Assembly: GCA_017303555.1 (NCBI GenBank)
Contig: JAFLCN010000004.1
Location: 62,001-126,000, forward strand
Source of the DNA: Planctomycetota bacterium
GTDB taxonomy: Bacteria; Planctomycetota; Phycisphaerae; Phycisphaerales; UBA1924
DNA length: 64,000 nucleotides
Reading direction: 5' to 3'
Part shown: in pieces, positions 36,163 through 43,947 of the stretch
Position numbering within the stretch: the stretch's first letter is position 1
Layout of the letters: every line of letters begins with the position of its first letter
The notes under the pieces: generated by a model
Told to the model about the DNA's origin: nothing
What the model saw: only the letters and a program-made list of their open reading frames with translations
Databases searched by the model: none
Position numbers and translations under genes: made by a program

Positions 36163-36202
36163 CGGCACGCGGCTTGCGATCCCGAATCCATCGGAGTCAC
36201 CC

Positions 36203-36658
36203 ATGACGACCACCTCGTCCATTCTCGACAGCACCGCCAACAAGGCGTCCACCAAGGCGACCGGTTTCAGCGCGCTCTCGAGCGATCAGTTCACCAAGAT
36301 CATCCTGACCGAACTGAGCAATCAGGACCCCATGTCCCCGAGCGACACCAACGCCCTGCTCCAGCAACTGTCGCAGATCCGCGACATCCAGTCGAGCATG
36401 GATCTGTCGGAGAAGCTCGGTTCGCTCGTCTCCGACAATCAGTTCGCGTCGGCTTCGAACATGATGGGCAAGATCGTCGGCGGCGTTTCGACCGACAACA
36501 CCCGCGCGATCGGCAAGGTCGCCTCGGTTTCGAAGACCGACGACGGCGTCTATCTCAACCTCTCGTCCGGAAAGAGCATCCACATCGACAACATGGACGG
36601 CGTGATCGATCCGTCCTCGCTCACCGATGAAGAAAAGGCACAACTGGGGCTGACGTAA
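36203..36658 (+). CDS. flgD: Flagellar hook-capping protein FlgD (short form)
   Basis: The cap that guides hook-subunit polymerisation (151 residues). The N-terminal FlgD helix SSDQFTKIILTELSNQDPMSP and a helix with LLQQLSQIRDIQSSMDLSEK are clear. The C-terminal part is a small beta domain (MMGKIVGGVSTDNT, VASVSKTDDGVYLNL) similar to the FlgD tudor-like part. The fibronectin/Ig-like domain of E. coli FlgD (231 residues) is missing. Such short FlgD proteins occur in Firmicutes and other groups, so this is a known variant, not a truncation. Its stop and the next start share one base (TAATG). Confidence 0.93.
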   Translation: MTTTSSILDSTANKASTKATGFSALSSDQFTKIILTELSNQDPMSPSDTNALLQQLSQIRDIQSSMDLSEKLGSLVSDNQFASASNMMGKIVGGVSTDNTRAIGKVASVSKTDDGVYLNLSSGKSIHIDNMDGVIDPSSLTDEEKAQLGLT

Positions 36659-37137
36659 TGGCGAACAACGACCTGCTCCGAACGCTCTCGTCCACAATCC
36701 TGCCCCCCGGCGTCGAACGCCGCACGGGACAGACCGCGCCGGCCGCCGTGCAGGGGCAGAGCTTCGCGGAGCTGCTCGCCGGAAAGGCTTCCGGCAAGCT
36801 CTCGAGCGATCGGGGCGTGAACATCCGGGCGGAATCGGGCGTCCAGCTCAACAGCGACCAGATGGCCCGCGTCGCCAACGCGATGGACAAGGCCGAAGCC
36901 GCGGGCGCGCAGCACGCCCTTGTGATGATCGACGGCATGGCACTCAAAGTGGATGTCGGCGTGCGCCAGGTGGTCGAGCAGATCGACATGAAGCAGTCCG
37001 CGGTCATGTCGGGAATCGACACCGTGATCCACGCCGGCGATCAGACCGCCTCGGCGCAGAAACCGGTCATGCCCGGCGCAGGATTCCACCCCAGCCTGGC
37101 CAAGATCCTCTCCGGTGATCCCCGGGCCGCCGCCTAG
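36658..37137 (+). CDS. Flagellar operon protein (TIGR02530-like)
   Basis: A small protein of 159 residues between flgD and flgE, the position of the poorly characterised flagellar operon protein family (TIGR02530-like). It has an amphipathic segment (QSFAELLAGKASGKLSSD), VQLNSDQMARVANAMDKAEA, and the central AAGAQHALVMIDGMALKVDVG, followed by IDMKQSAVMSGIDTVIHAG. The last part resembles the rod/hook-associated segments of that family. Function is unknown; in Firmicutes the family is a soluble factor near flgD that helps hook assembly. One base is shared with flgD. Confidence 0.75.
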   Translation: MANNDLLRTLSSTILPPGVERRTGQTAPAAVQGQSFAELLAGKASGKLSSDRGVNIRAESGVQLNSDQMARVANAMDKAEAAGAQHALVMIDGMALKVDVGVRQVVEQIDMKQSAVMSGIDTVIHAGDQTASAQKPVMPGAGFHPSLAKILSGDPRAAA

Positions 37138-37140
37138 TGG

Positions 37141-37156
37141 TTGGTCCGCGGATTGC
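37141..37156 (+). promoter_or_regulatory. Sigma-54 promoter candidate for flgE
   Basis: TTGGTCCGCGGATTGC aligns well with TTGGCACG-N4-TTGC: GG at 37143-37144 and GC at 37155-37156, 10 bases apart, with CG at the expected place and a full TTGC. It lies just after the flagellar operon protein stop. A transcript would start near 37168, leaving a leader of about 90 bases before the flgE ATG. Confidence 0.7.
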
Positions 37157-37259
37157 GTTCCGTCCGGTCGCATCAGCAAGTTGACACGAACGGAGTTCGC
37201 GTCCCGAGTTCGACCGGATTCGCTGCGCGGAGTCGCATCGGCCGCCCGAGGAAGCAACC

Positions 37260-39044
37260 ATGGCCTCCACCAACGCCCTCTTCACCGGCCTCTCCGGCTT
37301 GAACGCCAACTCGCGCCTGATCGACGTGATCGGCAACAACATCTCGAACGTCAACACCACCGCGTACAAGTCCAACCGCGTCATGTTCGGCTCGATGTTC
37401 AATCGCACCTTCAGCATCGGGAGCGCGCCGGGCGTCAACACCGGGGGCACCAACCCCGGACAGGTGGGTCTGGGCGTGCAGGCCGCGGGCACGCAGCGCA
37501 ACTTCGGCAACGGAGCGATCAACGCAACGGGCGATTCGCGCGACATGGCCATCGAGGGTGAAGGCTTCTTTGTCGTGCAGCGCGCCGGCGGCGAACAGGT
37601 GTACACCCGCGCCGGTTCCTTCCGCCCCAACAGCCGCAACGAACTTGTCACGCTCACCGGCGAACGCCTGATGGGCTACGGCGTGGACACTCGCTTCAAC
37701 CTCGACAAGTCCGCCATCAGCCCCGTGTCGATCCCGCTCGGCTCGCTCACCATCGCCGAGCCGACCACGCTCGCGGCGCTCCAGGGAAACCTGAACAAGA
37801 ACGGCTCGCTCCCCACGCACGGCGCTTCGGTTTCGCTCCGCGCAAGCGCCGGGTCCGGCTTGGGCGTCATCACCGGCGCCAGCCCCGCGCCGAGCGGAGC
37901 GAACCTCGTCGAAACTTCGACTCGCCTTGTGGACATCGATGACCCCGCGATCGCCGGCACCACCACCTCGCTCTTCGCGGCCGGTCAGACGCTGCGGATC
38001 ACCGGCGCACAAAAGGGCCTGACAGGCGTCAACGCCAAAAATCTGCCCGATTCCGAGCTCGCGATCACCAGCACCACCACCATGCAGGACCTGATGGACT
38101 TCCTGCAGAACGCCTACGGCATCGTCCCCGGACAAACCAACCCCGACGGCGCGACCACCGGCATCACGCTCGACCCCGCAACCGGCGTCGTCTCCATCGT
38201 CGGCAACACGGGCTCGTTGAACGACATCACGCTGAACCCCGCGAACATGCAGCTCCTCGACGCCAGCGGCAGCCAGGTGCAATCGAGCCTCTTCAGCACC
38301 ACAAAGGCCGCCTCCGCCGACGGCGAGAGCGTCCGCACCAGCTTTGTCGCGTACGACTCGCTCGGCACGCCTGTCAACATCAATATCGGCTTCTCGCTCG
38401 AATCGACACCCGGCGGCACCGGATCCAACTGGCGCTGGTACGCCGAATCCGGCAACCCGTACAGCGGCTCGATCAACCTGGGCACCGGCACCATCAGCTT
38501 CGGTACTTCGGGCGCTCTGCTCACGACCACGCCGCTGTCGATCTCGGTCAGCCGCGCGGGAACGGGTGCGATCACGCCTCTCACCTTTGATATCTCGCTC
38601 AGCAGCGGATCGGGCGGAGTGACGGCCTTTGCCAATACAAGCGGCAACTCGAACCTTCAGGCTCAGCAGGTCGATGGCGCCGCGATCGGCACGCTCCAGA
38701 GCTTCGCCGTCGGCGACGACGGCATCATCACGGGCGCCTTCACCAACGGGCTTTCCCGAACGCTCGGGCAGGTTGTTCTCGCCAAGTTCTCGAACCCCGA
38801 AGGCCTTGTTGATCTCGGGGGCAATCTCTACCGCGTCGGCCCCAACAGCGGCACCGCCGGCATCGCCTCGCCCCTCGATCTCGGCACCGGCAAGATCGTC
38901 GGAGGCGCGCTCGAACTCTCCAACGTCGATCTCGGTTCCGAATTCCTGGGCCTCATTCTCGCGCAGACCGGTTACTCCGCCTCAACGCGCGTGATCCGTA
39001 CAACCGACGATCTCTTCCAGCAGCTCCTCTCCCTCGGCCGCTGA
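37260..39044 (+). CDS. flgE: Flagellar hook protein FlgE
   Basis: The hook structural subunit (594 residues). Its start is fixed by GGAAG upstream of the ATG. N-terminal helical segment: LFTGLSGLNANSRLIDVIG, then NNISNVNTTAYKSNRVMF, the axial-protein signature. MAIEGEGFFVVQ and AGSFRPNSRNELV are the beta-domain hallmarks. The C-terminus ends LGLILAQTGYSASTRVIRTT, matching the coiled C-terminal helix. The central domain is enlarged with about 300 residues rich in Ser, Thr and Gly, making it longer than the 400-residue E. coli protein. Confidence 0.95.
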   Translation: MASTNALFTGLSGLNANSRLIDVIGNNISNVNTTAYKSNRVMFGSMFNRTFSIGSAPGVNTGGTNPGQVGLGVQAAGTQRNFGNGAINATGDSRDMAIEGEGFFVVQRAGGEQVYTRAGSFRPNSRNELVTLTGERLMGYGVDTRFNLDKSAISPVSIPLGSLTIAEPTTLAALQGNLNKNGSLPTHGASVSLRASAGSGLGVITGASPAPSGANLVETSTRLVDIDDPAIAGTTTSLFAAGQTLRITGAQKGLTGVNAKNLPDSELAITSTTTMQDLMDFLQNAYGIVPGQTNPDGATTGITLDPATGVVSIVGNTGSLNDITLNPANMQLLDASGSQVQSSLFSTTKAASADGESVRTSFVAYDSLGTPVNINIGFSLESTPGGTGSNWRWYAESGNPYSGSINLGTGTISFGTSGALLTTTPLSISVSRAGTGAITPLTFDISLSSGSGGVTAFANTSGNSNLQAQQVDGAAIGTLQSFAVGDDGIITGAFTNGLSRTLGQVVLAKFSNPEGLVDLGGNLYRVGPNSGTAGIASPLDLGTGKIVGGALELSNVDLGSEFLGLILAQTGYSASTRVIRTTDDLFQQLLSLGR

Positions 39045-39069
39045 CGCCACACCCCCCGCCGGACGCAAC

Positions 39070-39801
39070 ATGAATTCGATTCTGGAACGTCTCGCTCTGA
39101 CGCTCGCGCAAACCGCTTCCGTCGCTCCGATGCCTCCGTCGGCGCTCTGGATGTTTGCCGCGTGCGTGACGGCATCGCTCATCGCCCTCGCGGTCGTCCG
39201 CTTCCTGAAACTCGATTCGCTCGCACGGGTTCTGCTCGCTCCGCGGCCGTCCAGATACGAGATCGTTGCTCGCCTCGAACAGCTCGCCGCCCTCGCCGAT
39301 GCACGCGACGAGCGCGGCATCCGGCGCACGGGCGATCAATGCTCCTGGCGCCTGCTGCGTCGCGGCGCCGAGCTGCTTGCCGACGGGGATCAGCCCGCCG
39401 ATATCGCGATGAAGCTCGAGCACATCGCCGAAACACTTTCCGCAAGGCGGGTGCGCGTCCTCCGCCGCATCGCGGCATTCTCCTCCGGCCTTGTCGTCTT
39501 CCCGCTGGGTGTGCTCGTCCTCCACCTTCTCAGCGTGCTCGGGGTTCCGGTGCCGAGCAACGAGTGGATCGCGGGCGCCGCGTTTCTCGGCGCGATCTCG
39601 CTGCTGATCCTGACATCGAGCGCCAACTGGCTCTCGGAACGCGCGCAAGATGGACTGGCGACGCGCACCATCGAGACCGAAGCACTGATCTTCGGTCTCT
39701 CCGCCATTCGCGGCGGCGCCGGCCCGGACGATGTCGGTTCGATGGCGCGGCTCATGCTCGGTCTGCCGACCCACCGCTCCGCGCTCCGGCGCGCTGCCTG
39801 A
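39070..39801 (+). CDS. MotA/ExbB-like membrane protein, divergent
   Basis: A 243-residue protein lying where motA/motB usually stand, between flgE and fliL. It has a TM helix near residues 22-45, a soluble segment with ADARDERGIRRTGD, and two further helices (SSGLVVFPLGVLVLHLL and WIAGAAFLGAISLLILTSSA). The end, IETEALIFGLSAIRGGAGPDDV, resembles the MotA C-terminal cytoplasmic helix (IEGILSIQ-x-G-x-NP). The MotA TM3/TM4 proton-channel prolines and the TLG motif are not conserved. No MotB follows, so it may be a divergent MotA remnant or a separate motor component. The family call is inference from helix pattern and position. Confidence 0.55.
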   Translation: MNSILERLALTLAQTASVAPMPPSALWMFAACVTASLIALAVVRFLKLDSLARVLLAPRPSRYEIVARLEQLAALADARDERGIRRTGDQCSWRLLRRGAELLADGDQPADIAMKLEHIAETLSARRVRVLRRIAAFSSGLVVFPLGVLVLHLLSVLGVPVPSNEWIAGAAFLGAISLLILTSSANWLSERAQDGLATRTIETEALIFGLSAIRGGAGPDDVGSMARLMLGLPTHRSALRRAA

Positions 39802-39846
39802 ATCCGGTCCGGGTTCGTCCGAGAACTCCGGCGCGCCGACTGGTTG

Positions 39847-39860
39847 GGCACCGGAAACGC
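39847..39860 (+). promoter_or_regulatory. Weak sigma-54-like site before fliL
   Basis: GGCACCGGAAACGC at 39847-39860: the -24 half (GGCACC) is very close to consensus and GG/GC are 10 bases apart, but the -12 half is ACGC. It lies about 100 bases before fliL. Confidence 0.35.
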
Positions 39861-39957
39861 CGCGGCAAGCCCCGAACCGGCTTCGGCCTTGAGTGGGCCC
39901 CCACTTTCGTCGAAACACCCCGGAACGAAGCCCGATGGACCGGGCCGGGAGGGTGTC

Positions 39958-40494
39958 ATGGCCGACGAGAAAGATGCCAAGCCAGCGACGGATGCGAAGG
40001 CACCGGCGAAGGGCGGGCTGCCCATCAAAACGATCGCGATCGTCGCGGTGCTCATGATCGTCGAGGCGCTGGCGGTCTTCTTTGTGGTCGGCTCGACCGT
40101 GCGCAAGCCGACCGAATCGAAGGCCGGCGAACTTCATGGGGAAGACGAGGCCAAGCTCGACGCGCTGGTCGAATTGCCGCTTGTTGAAGACAAGTTTCAG
40201 AACATGACCGGCGGGCAGGCCTGGATCTGGGACGCCGCGGTCTTTGTCAAGGTGAAGAAGCGCGACGAGGAAAAGGTGACCGAGGTGCTTCAGGCACGCG
40301 CCGCCGAAATCAAGGAAGGCATCGCCTATATCTTCCGGCGCGCGCAGCACAGCCAGCTCAAAGAGCCCGGGCTCGAAACGATGAACCGCGAGATCAGCGC
40401 GTACATCAACGAGATCGTGGAAAAGACGCCCGAGGGCGCGAGCCGGATTGACCGCATTCTGATTCCCAAGTGCCGCGGCTTCCCGGCGGGTTGA
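39958..40494 (+). CDS. fliL: Flagellar basal-body protein FliL
   Basis: FliL surrounds the stator and modulates torque (178 residues). The ATG at 39958 is chosen: GGGAGG lies upstream, and the resulting Ala/Lys-rich N-terminus leads into the TM helix TIAIVAVLMIVEALAVFFVV. The periplasmic domain has the FliL-family features EEKVTEVLQARAAEIKEGIA and NREISAYINEIVE. FliL is usually followed by fliM, but fliM is absent here. Confidence 0.88.
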   Translation: MADEKDAKPATDAKAPAKGGLPIKTIAIVAVLMIVEALAVFFVVGSTVRKPTESKAGELHGEDEAKLDALVELPLVEDKFQNMTGGQAWIWDAAVFVKVKKRDEEKVTEVLQARAAEIKEGIAYIFRRAQHSQLKEPGLETMNREISAYINEIVEKTPEGASRIDRILIPKCRGFPAG

Positions 40495-40579
40495 TTTCCG
40501 CGCCGGCGAATTCGTCAAACCCGCCATGCGTACTCTGGTGTGAACCGTTGCAGACGGGGCATACCCGGAGGACGCTTCC

Positions 40580-41914
40580 TTGATCGCACGATTGCTGCTG
40601 GCGACATCACGGACCGGAATCTTCTTCGCTCTGCTGGCGGGCGCCTGCGCGACAAAGCCGCAGCCGCCGTCGATGAGCGAACGGACCCGGGCGGCGCAGC
40701 TCGCCTCGTTCGACGAGACCTACACCAAGATCAAGGATCGTCACTTCGATCCCGAGAAGGTCGGACCGCAGTGGGACGCGAAACACGCCGAGCTGCGCCC
40801 GAAGGTCGAAAACGCCCGCACCGCGGACGAGGCGCGCAGCGCGACCAAGGAACTGATCGCCTCGCTCGGGCAGTCTCATTTCGGAATCATCGCCGCCGAC
40901 GCGTACGAAGACATCGCGGAAAAGCCCGGCGATGAAAGCCAATCGCAAGCCGACAGCGGCGCGGAACCCGGTTTCGAGCTCAGGGCGATCAACGGTCAGG
41001 CGGTCGTCACCCGCATCGTTCCCGACTCGCCCGCATCGAAGGCCGGAGTTCAGCGCGGCTGGGCGCTCACCGCCGTCAACGGCAAGCCCGTTGCGCCGAT
41101 CCTCAGCAAACTGAAAAAGGCGCACGCCGACTCGCGCGACAGCGGCCTCATGATGGCCATCGCGCTGCGGGGACTGCTCCACGGACCGGATGGAGCCGAA
41201 GCACATTACGAGTTCCTCGGAGCAGATGACCGGCCGATCTCCGTTCGGCTGAATCTCGAACCTCCTCAGGGCACGCCCGTTCGGTTCGGGAATCTGCCGA
41301 CGATGTACATCGAAGTGGATCGCCGCCCGCCCGTGCCGGGGATCGGTTACATGTGGTTTTCGGCATGGTTCGATCCGCCGAAGCTGATCACCGAGCTTCA
41401 GGCCGCGATCAAGGACTGCAAGTCGTGCGAAGGCTTTGTGCTCGACTTGCGGGGCAACGTGGGCGGCATCGGGGCGCTCGCGATGGGATTCGGGGGATGG
41501 TTCGTCGACAAACCCGACCAGAAGCTCGGGACGCTCATCACGCGCGACACCCGCCTCAATTTCGTGCTCAATCCACGATCCGCACCCTTCACCGGCCCGC
41601 TGGCCATCCTCGTGGATGAGATGTCGGCCTCCACATCCGAGATCTTCGCCGGCGGCATGCAGGACATCGGGCGTGCGCGAGTCTTTGGAAGCCCGACGCC
41701 GGGCGCTGCGCTCCCCTCGACGGTTGAGGTCCTGCCGAGCGGCGATCGCCTCCAGTTCGCCTTCGCCAATTACATCAGCGCCAAGGGCGAACCTCTCGAA
41801 GCCCGGGGCGTTCATATCGATGAGCCGGTCGCCGTGACCCGCGATGCACTGCTCGCCGGCCGTGATCCCGTCCTCGATGCCGCCGTCGCCTGGATCCGCT
41901 CGCAGAAGAAGTGA
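40580..41914 (+). CDS. S41-family (S41B-like) peptidase lipoprotein
   Basis: A lipoprotein (lipobox LLAGAC, Cys23) of 444 residues, starting at TTG 40580 with GGAGG nine bases upstream. An N-terminal helical part carries a run of charged residues. A PDZ-like segment follows (IVPDSPASKAGVQRGWALTAVNG), then the S41 core (GFVLDLRGNVGGI, LVDEMSASTSEIFAGG). The catalytic Ser is inside SASTSE. In tail-specific proteases a Lys follows about 25 residues later in a GKGxVQ loop. Here the loop reads SPTPGAALPSTVE without a Lys, which is the pattern of S41B/tricorn-like members. Function: possibly an envelope protease; activity is uncertain. Confidence 0.85.
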   Translation: MIARLLLATSRTGIFFALLAGACATKPQPPSMSERTRAAQLASFDETYTKIKDRHFDPEKVGPQWDAKHAELRPKVENARTADEARSATKELIASLGQSHFGIIAADAYEDIAEKPGDESQSQADSGAEPGFELRAINGQAVVTRIVPDSPASKAGVQRGWALTAVNGKPVAPILSKLKKAHADSRDSGLMMAIALRGLLHGPDGAEAHYEFLGADDRPISVRLNLEPPQGTPVRFGNLPTMYIEVDRRPPVPGIGYMWFSAWFDPPKLITELQAAIKDCKSCEGFVLDLRGNVGGIGALAMGFGGWFVDKPDQKLGTLITRDTRLNFVLNPRSAPFTGPLAILVDEMSASTSEIFAGGMQDIGRARVFGSPTPGAALPSTVEVLPSGDRLQFAFANYISAKGEPLEARGVHIDEPVAVTRDALLAGRDPVLDAAVAWIRSQKK

Positions 41915-41983
41915 CGCGGATCGTTTTTATCGCCAAAGATTGTCCTTCACCAAACGCCTTTCTTCCGCGACAGGAAAGCCCTC

Positions 41984-42832
41984 ATGAACACGCTCCGCTC
42001 CGCCGCCCTCGCACTCGCTGCCTCGCTCCTGGCCGCGCCGTTACTCGGCGCCGCAGAGCCCGCGCCGGCGGCGCCGACAGCACCGGCCGAAAAGCTCCCC
42101 GAGGCCAAGGCGCTGATGGATAAGTTCCTTACTGCGATCGGAGGCGTCGAACGGCTGAAGGCCATCAAGTCCCGCCAAGTGTCTCTCACCATGAACCTCG
42201 TGGGGATGGATCTCAAGGGGCGCATGCAGATCTATCAGATGCCCCCCGCTCTGGCGTACGCCGAGACCGAACTCGCGCAAATCGGAAAAGTCATGCAGGG
42301 CTCCGACGGTGAAACGGTTTGGGAATCCAGCCTGCTCAGCGGCACCCGCATTCTGAAAGGCGCCGAGAGGGCCGCGTTCCTCCGGGGCATGCGCTTCAAC
42401 GCCGATTACGACTATCAGGACCTTTTCAAATCCATGACCACCACCGGCGTCGAAGACGTCCTCGGACGCCCCGCCTACGCGGTCGAACTCGTGACACAGG
42501 ACGATACAAAGGAAACGCGCTTGTTCGACAAGGAGTCGGGCCTGCTTGTTGGGCTTCGCTCCACCACCAAGTCGCAAATGGGCGAGGTGCCCAGCAACAC
42601 CGCATTCTCCGATTACCGCGAAGTCAGCGGCATCAAGATGCCCTTCAAAATGTCGGTCAAGGCCATGCAGGTTGAAATGGTGACCTCCGTCGAGAAGGCC
42701 GAACTCGATGTTCCGATTCCGGCCGAGCGCTTCGCCCTGCCCGAAGAGGTGAAGGCACTGCTCGCAAAGCAAGAAGCCGACGCACAAACCCCCAAGCCGG
42801 CCCCCACTCCGGCACCCGAACAGAAAAAGTAA
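41984..42832 (+). CDS. Secreted LolA-like/DUF-type protein
   Basis: An exported protein of 282 residues with a clear signal peptide (SAALALAASLLAAPLLGAAE). The body (about residues 35-250) has a beta-rich pattern: LMDKFLTAIGGVERLKAIKS, VWESSLLSGTRILKG and TRLFDKESGLLVGLRS. This looks like the LolA/outer-membrane lipoprotein-sorting or zinc-peptidase-associated fold seen in many planctomycete proteins. A Pro/Ala tail ends it. AGGAAA precedes the start. It lies 69 bases after the S41 peptidase and might be co-transcribed. The substrate is unknown. Confidence 0.7.
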   Translation: MNTLRSAALALAASLLAAPLLGAAEPAPAAPTAPAEKLPEAKALMDKFLTAIGGVERLKAIKSRQVSLTMNLVGMDLKGRMQIYQMPPALAYAETELAQIGKVMQGSDGETVWESSLLSGTRILKGAERAAFLRGMRFNADYDYQDLFKSMTTTGVEDVLGRPAYAVELVTQDDTKETRLFDKESGLLVGLRSTTKSQMGEVPSNTAFSDYREVSGIKMPFKMSVKAMQVEMVTSVEKAELDVPIPAERFALPEEVKALLAKQEADAQTPKPAPTPAPEQKK

Positions 42833-42878
42833 GCTGGTTCCAGTCGATCGTTCATCCCGTGCATATCCCTCCGGCACC

Positions 42879-43520
42879 GTGACCCGAGCACCTTTCAATC
42901 CCGCTTCGGCCCCTCTTCCGCACGCGGCTCCGACCGCGGCGGATGAGTCAGAACTCCTTGCCCGACTCAAGGCGGGCGACGGCGGCGCGTACGAACAGGT
43001 GGTTCGTGAGATGGGTGGTCGCATGCTGGCGGTGGCGCGGCGGATTCTCGTCGATGAGAATGAGTCGCAGGATGCGGTGCAAGATGCGTTTATTTCCGCC
43101 TTTCGGAACATCGACAAGTTCGAGGGCAACTCCCAGATTGCGACCTGGCTCCACCGGATCACCGTCAACGCCTGCCTCATGCGTCTTCGCAAGAAGCGTC
43201 GCAAAGACGAAGTTTCGCTCGAGGGCCTGCTCCCCGCCTTCGGAGCCGACGGCAACCCCGCCCACCAGGCCGGGACGTGGCGTCGGGCCGCCACGGGCGA
43301 CGAACAGGCCGAAACCCGGGAGAGCATCCGGGTCGCGATCGCAAAACTTCCGGAGCACTACCGCATCGTGCTTGTGCTCCGCGACATCGAAGGTTTGGAC
43401 ACAGCCCAGACCGCCGAATTGCTGGAGACAACCGAAGCAGCCGTCAAGATCCGCCTGCACCGAGCGCGTCAGGCTCTGCGCGAGCTGCTCGACAATACCT
43501 TCCGCGACGGTCTGAACTAA
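42879..43520 (+). CDS. ECF RNA polymerase sigma factor
   Basis: An extracytoplasmic-function sigma factor (213 residues), starting at GTG 42879. Region 2 reads YEQVVREMGGRMLAVARRIL and DENESQDAVQDAFISAFRNI, and continues into NSQIATWLHRITVNACLMRL. Region 4 shows LPEHYRIVLVLRDIEGLDTA and AELLETTEAAVKIRLHRARQ, followed by ALRELLD. No region 3 is present, as expected. The next gene, 14 bases downstream, encodes a zinc-finger protein that is its probable anti-sigma factor. The stimulus is unknown. Confidence 0.94.
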   Translation: MTRAPFNPASAPLPHAAPTAADESELLARLKAGDGGAYEQVVREMGGRMLAVARRILVDENESQDAVQDAFISAFRNIDKFEGNSQIATWLHRITVNACLMRLRKKRRKDEVSLEGLLPAFGADGNPAHQAGTWRRAATGDEQAETRESIRVAIAKLPEHYRIVLVLRDIEGLDTAQTAELLETTEAAVKIRLHRARQALRELLDNTFRDGLN

Positions 43521-43534
43521 ATCAGGAGGTCCGC

Positions 43535-43843
43535 TTGTCCGCCGGTGCTCCAAGAGAATTCACAGACCTGCTCAACCGGCTCGAAGCCGGCGGCTCGATC
43601 AATTGCCGCGATTGCAGCGACTTCCTCATGGCGTACCTGGACAACGACTTGGGACAGGATGTTCGCGACCGTTTTGAACAACATCTGAACAAGTGCTGTT
43701 CCTGTCGAAATTACGTGGAAACGTACCGCCAGACCGTCAAACTCGCGCAAGAAGCCTGCTGCCCGAAAGCCAACCCTCATCTCGGCAAGTGCCCCCCGGA
43801 ACTCATCTCGGCGATCCTTTCCGCGCTCGGCCGGCCTTCCTGA
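43535..43843 (+). CDS. Zinc-finger anti-sigma factor (soluble)
   Basis: A 102-residue partner of the ECF sigma factor. TTG 43535 has AGGAGG five bases upstream. The zinc motif is HLNKCCSC (H-x3-C-x2-C) preceded by INCRDCSDFLMAYLDNDLGQ, which is the ZAS (zf-HC2) anti-sigma domain. There is no TM helix, so it is a cytoplasmic, possibly redox-sensing anti-sigma. It has extra cysteines (NCRDC, CC, CPP), which could respond to oxidants. Confidence 0.88.
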   Translation: MSAGAPREFTDLLNRLEAGGSINCRDCSDFLMAYLDNDLGQDVRDRFEQHLNKCCSCRNYVETYRQTVKLAQEACCPKANPHLGKCPPELISAILSALGRPS

Positions 43844-43900
43844 ACGTTTCAGTCCCGCGCCGTCCCATTCGCCCGCGTTCGGCGGAAAATCGTCAGTCCG

Positions 43901-43914
43901 GGCACCCGGTTTGT
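43901..43914 (+). promoter_or_regulatory. Weak sigma-54-like site before the hybrid kinase
   Basis: GGCACCCGGTTTGT at 43901-43914. The -24 part is near consensus, but the -12 part ends GT rather than GC. It lies 33 bases before the hybrid kinase ATG. This may be chance. Confidence 0.25.
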
Positions 43915-43947
43915 CGATCCATACTGCCTTAGGCCCCGGGTGGCAGG

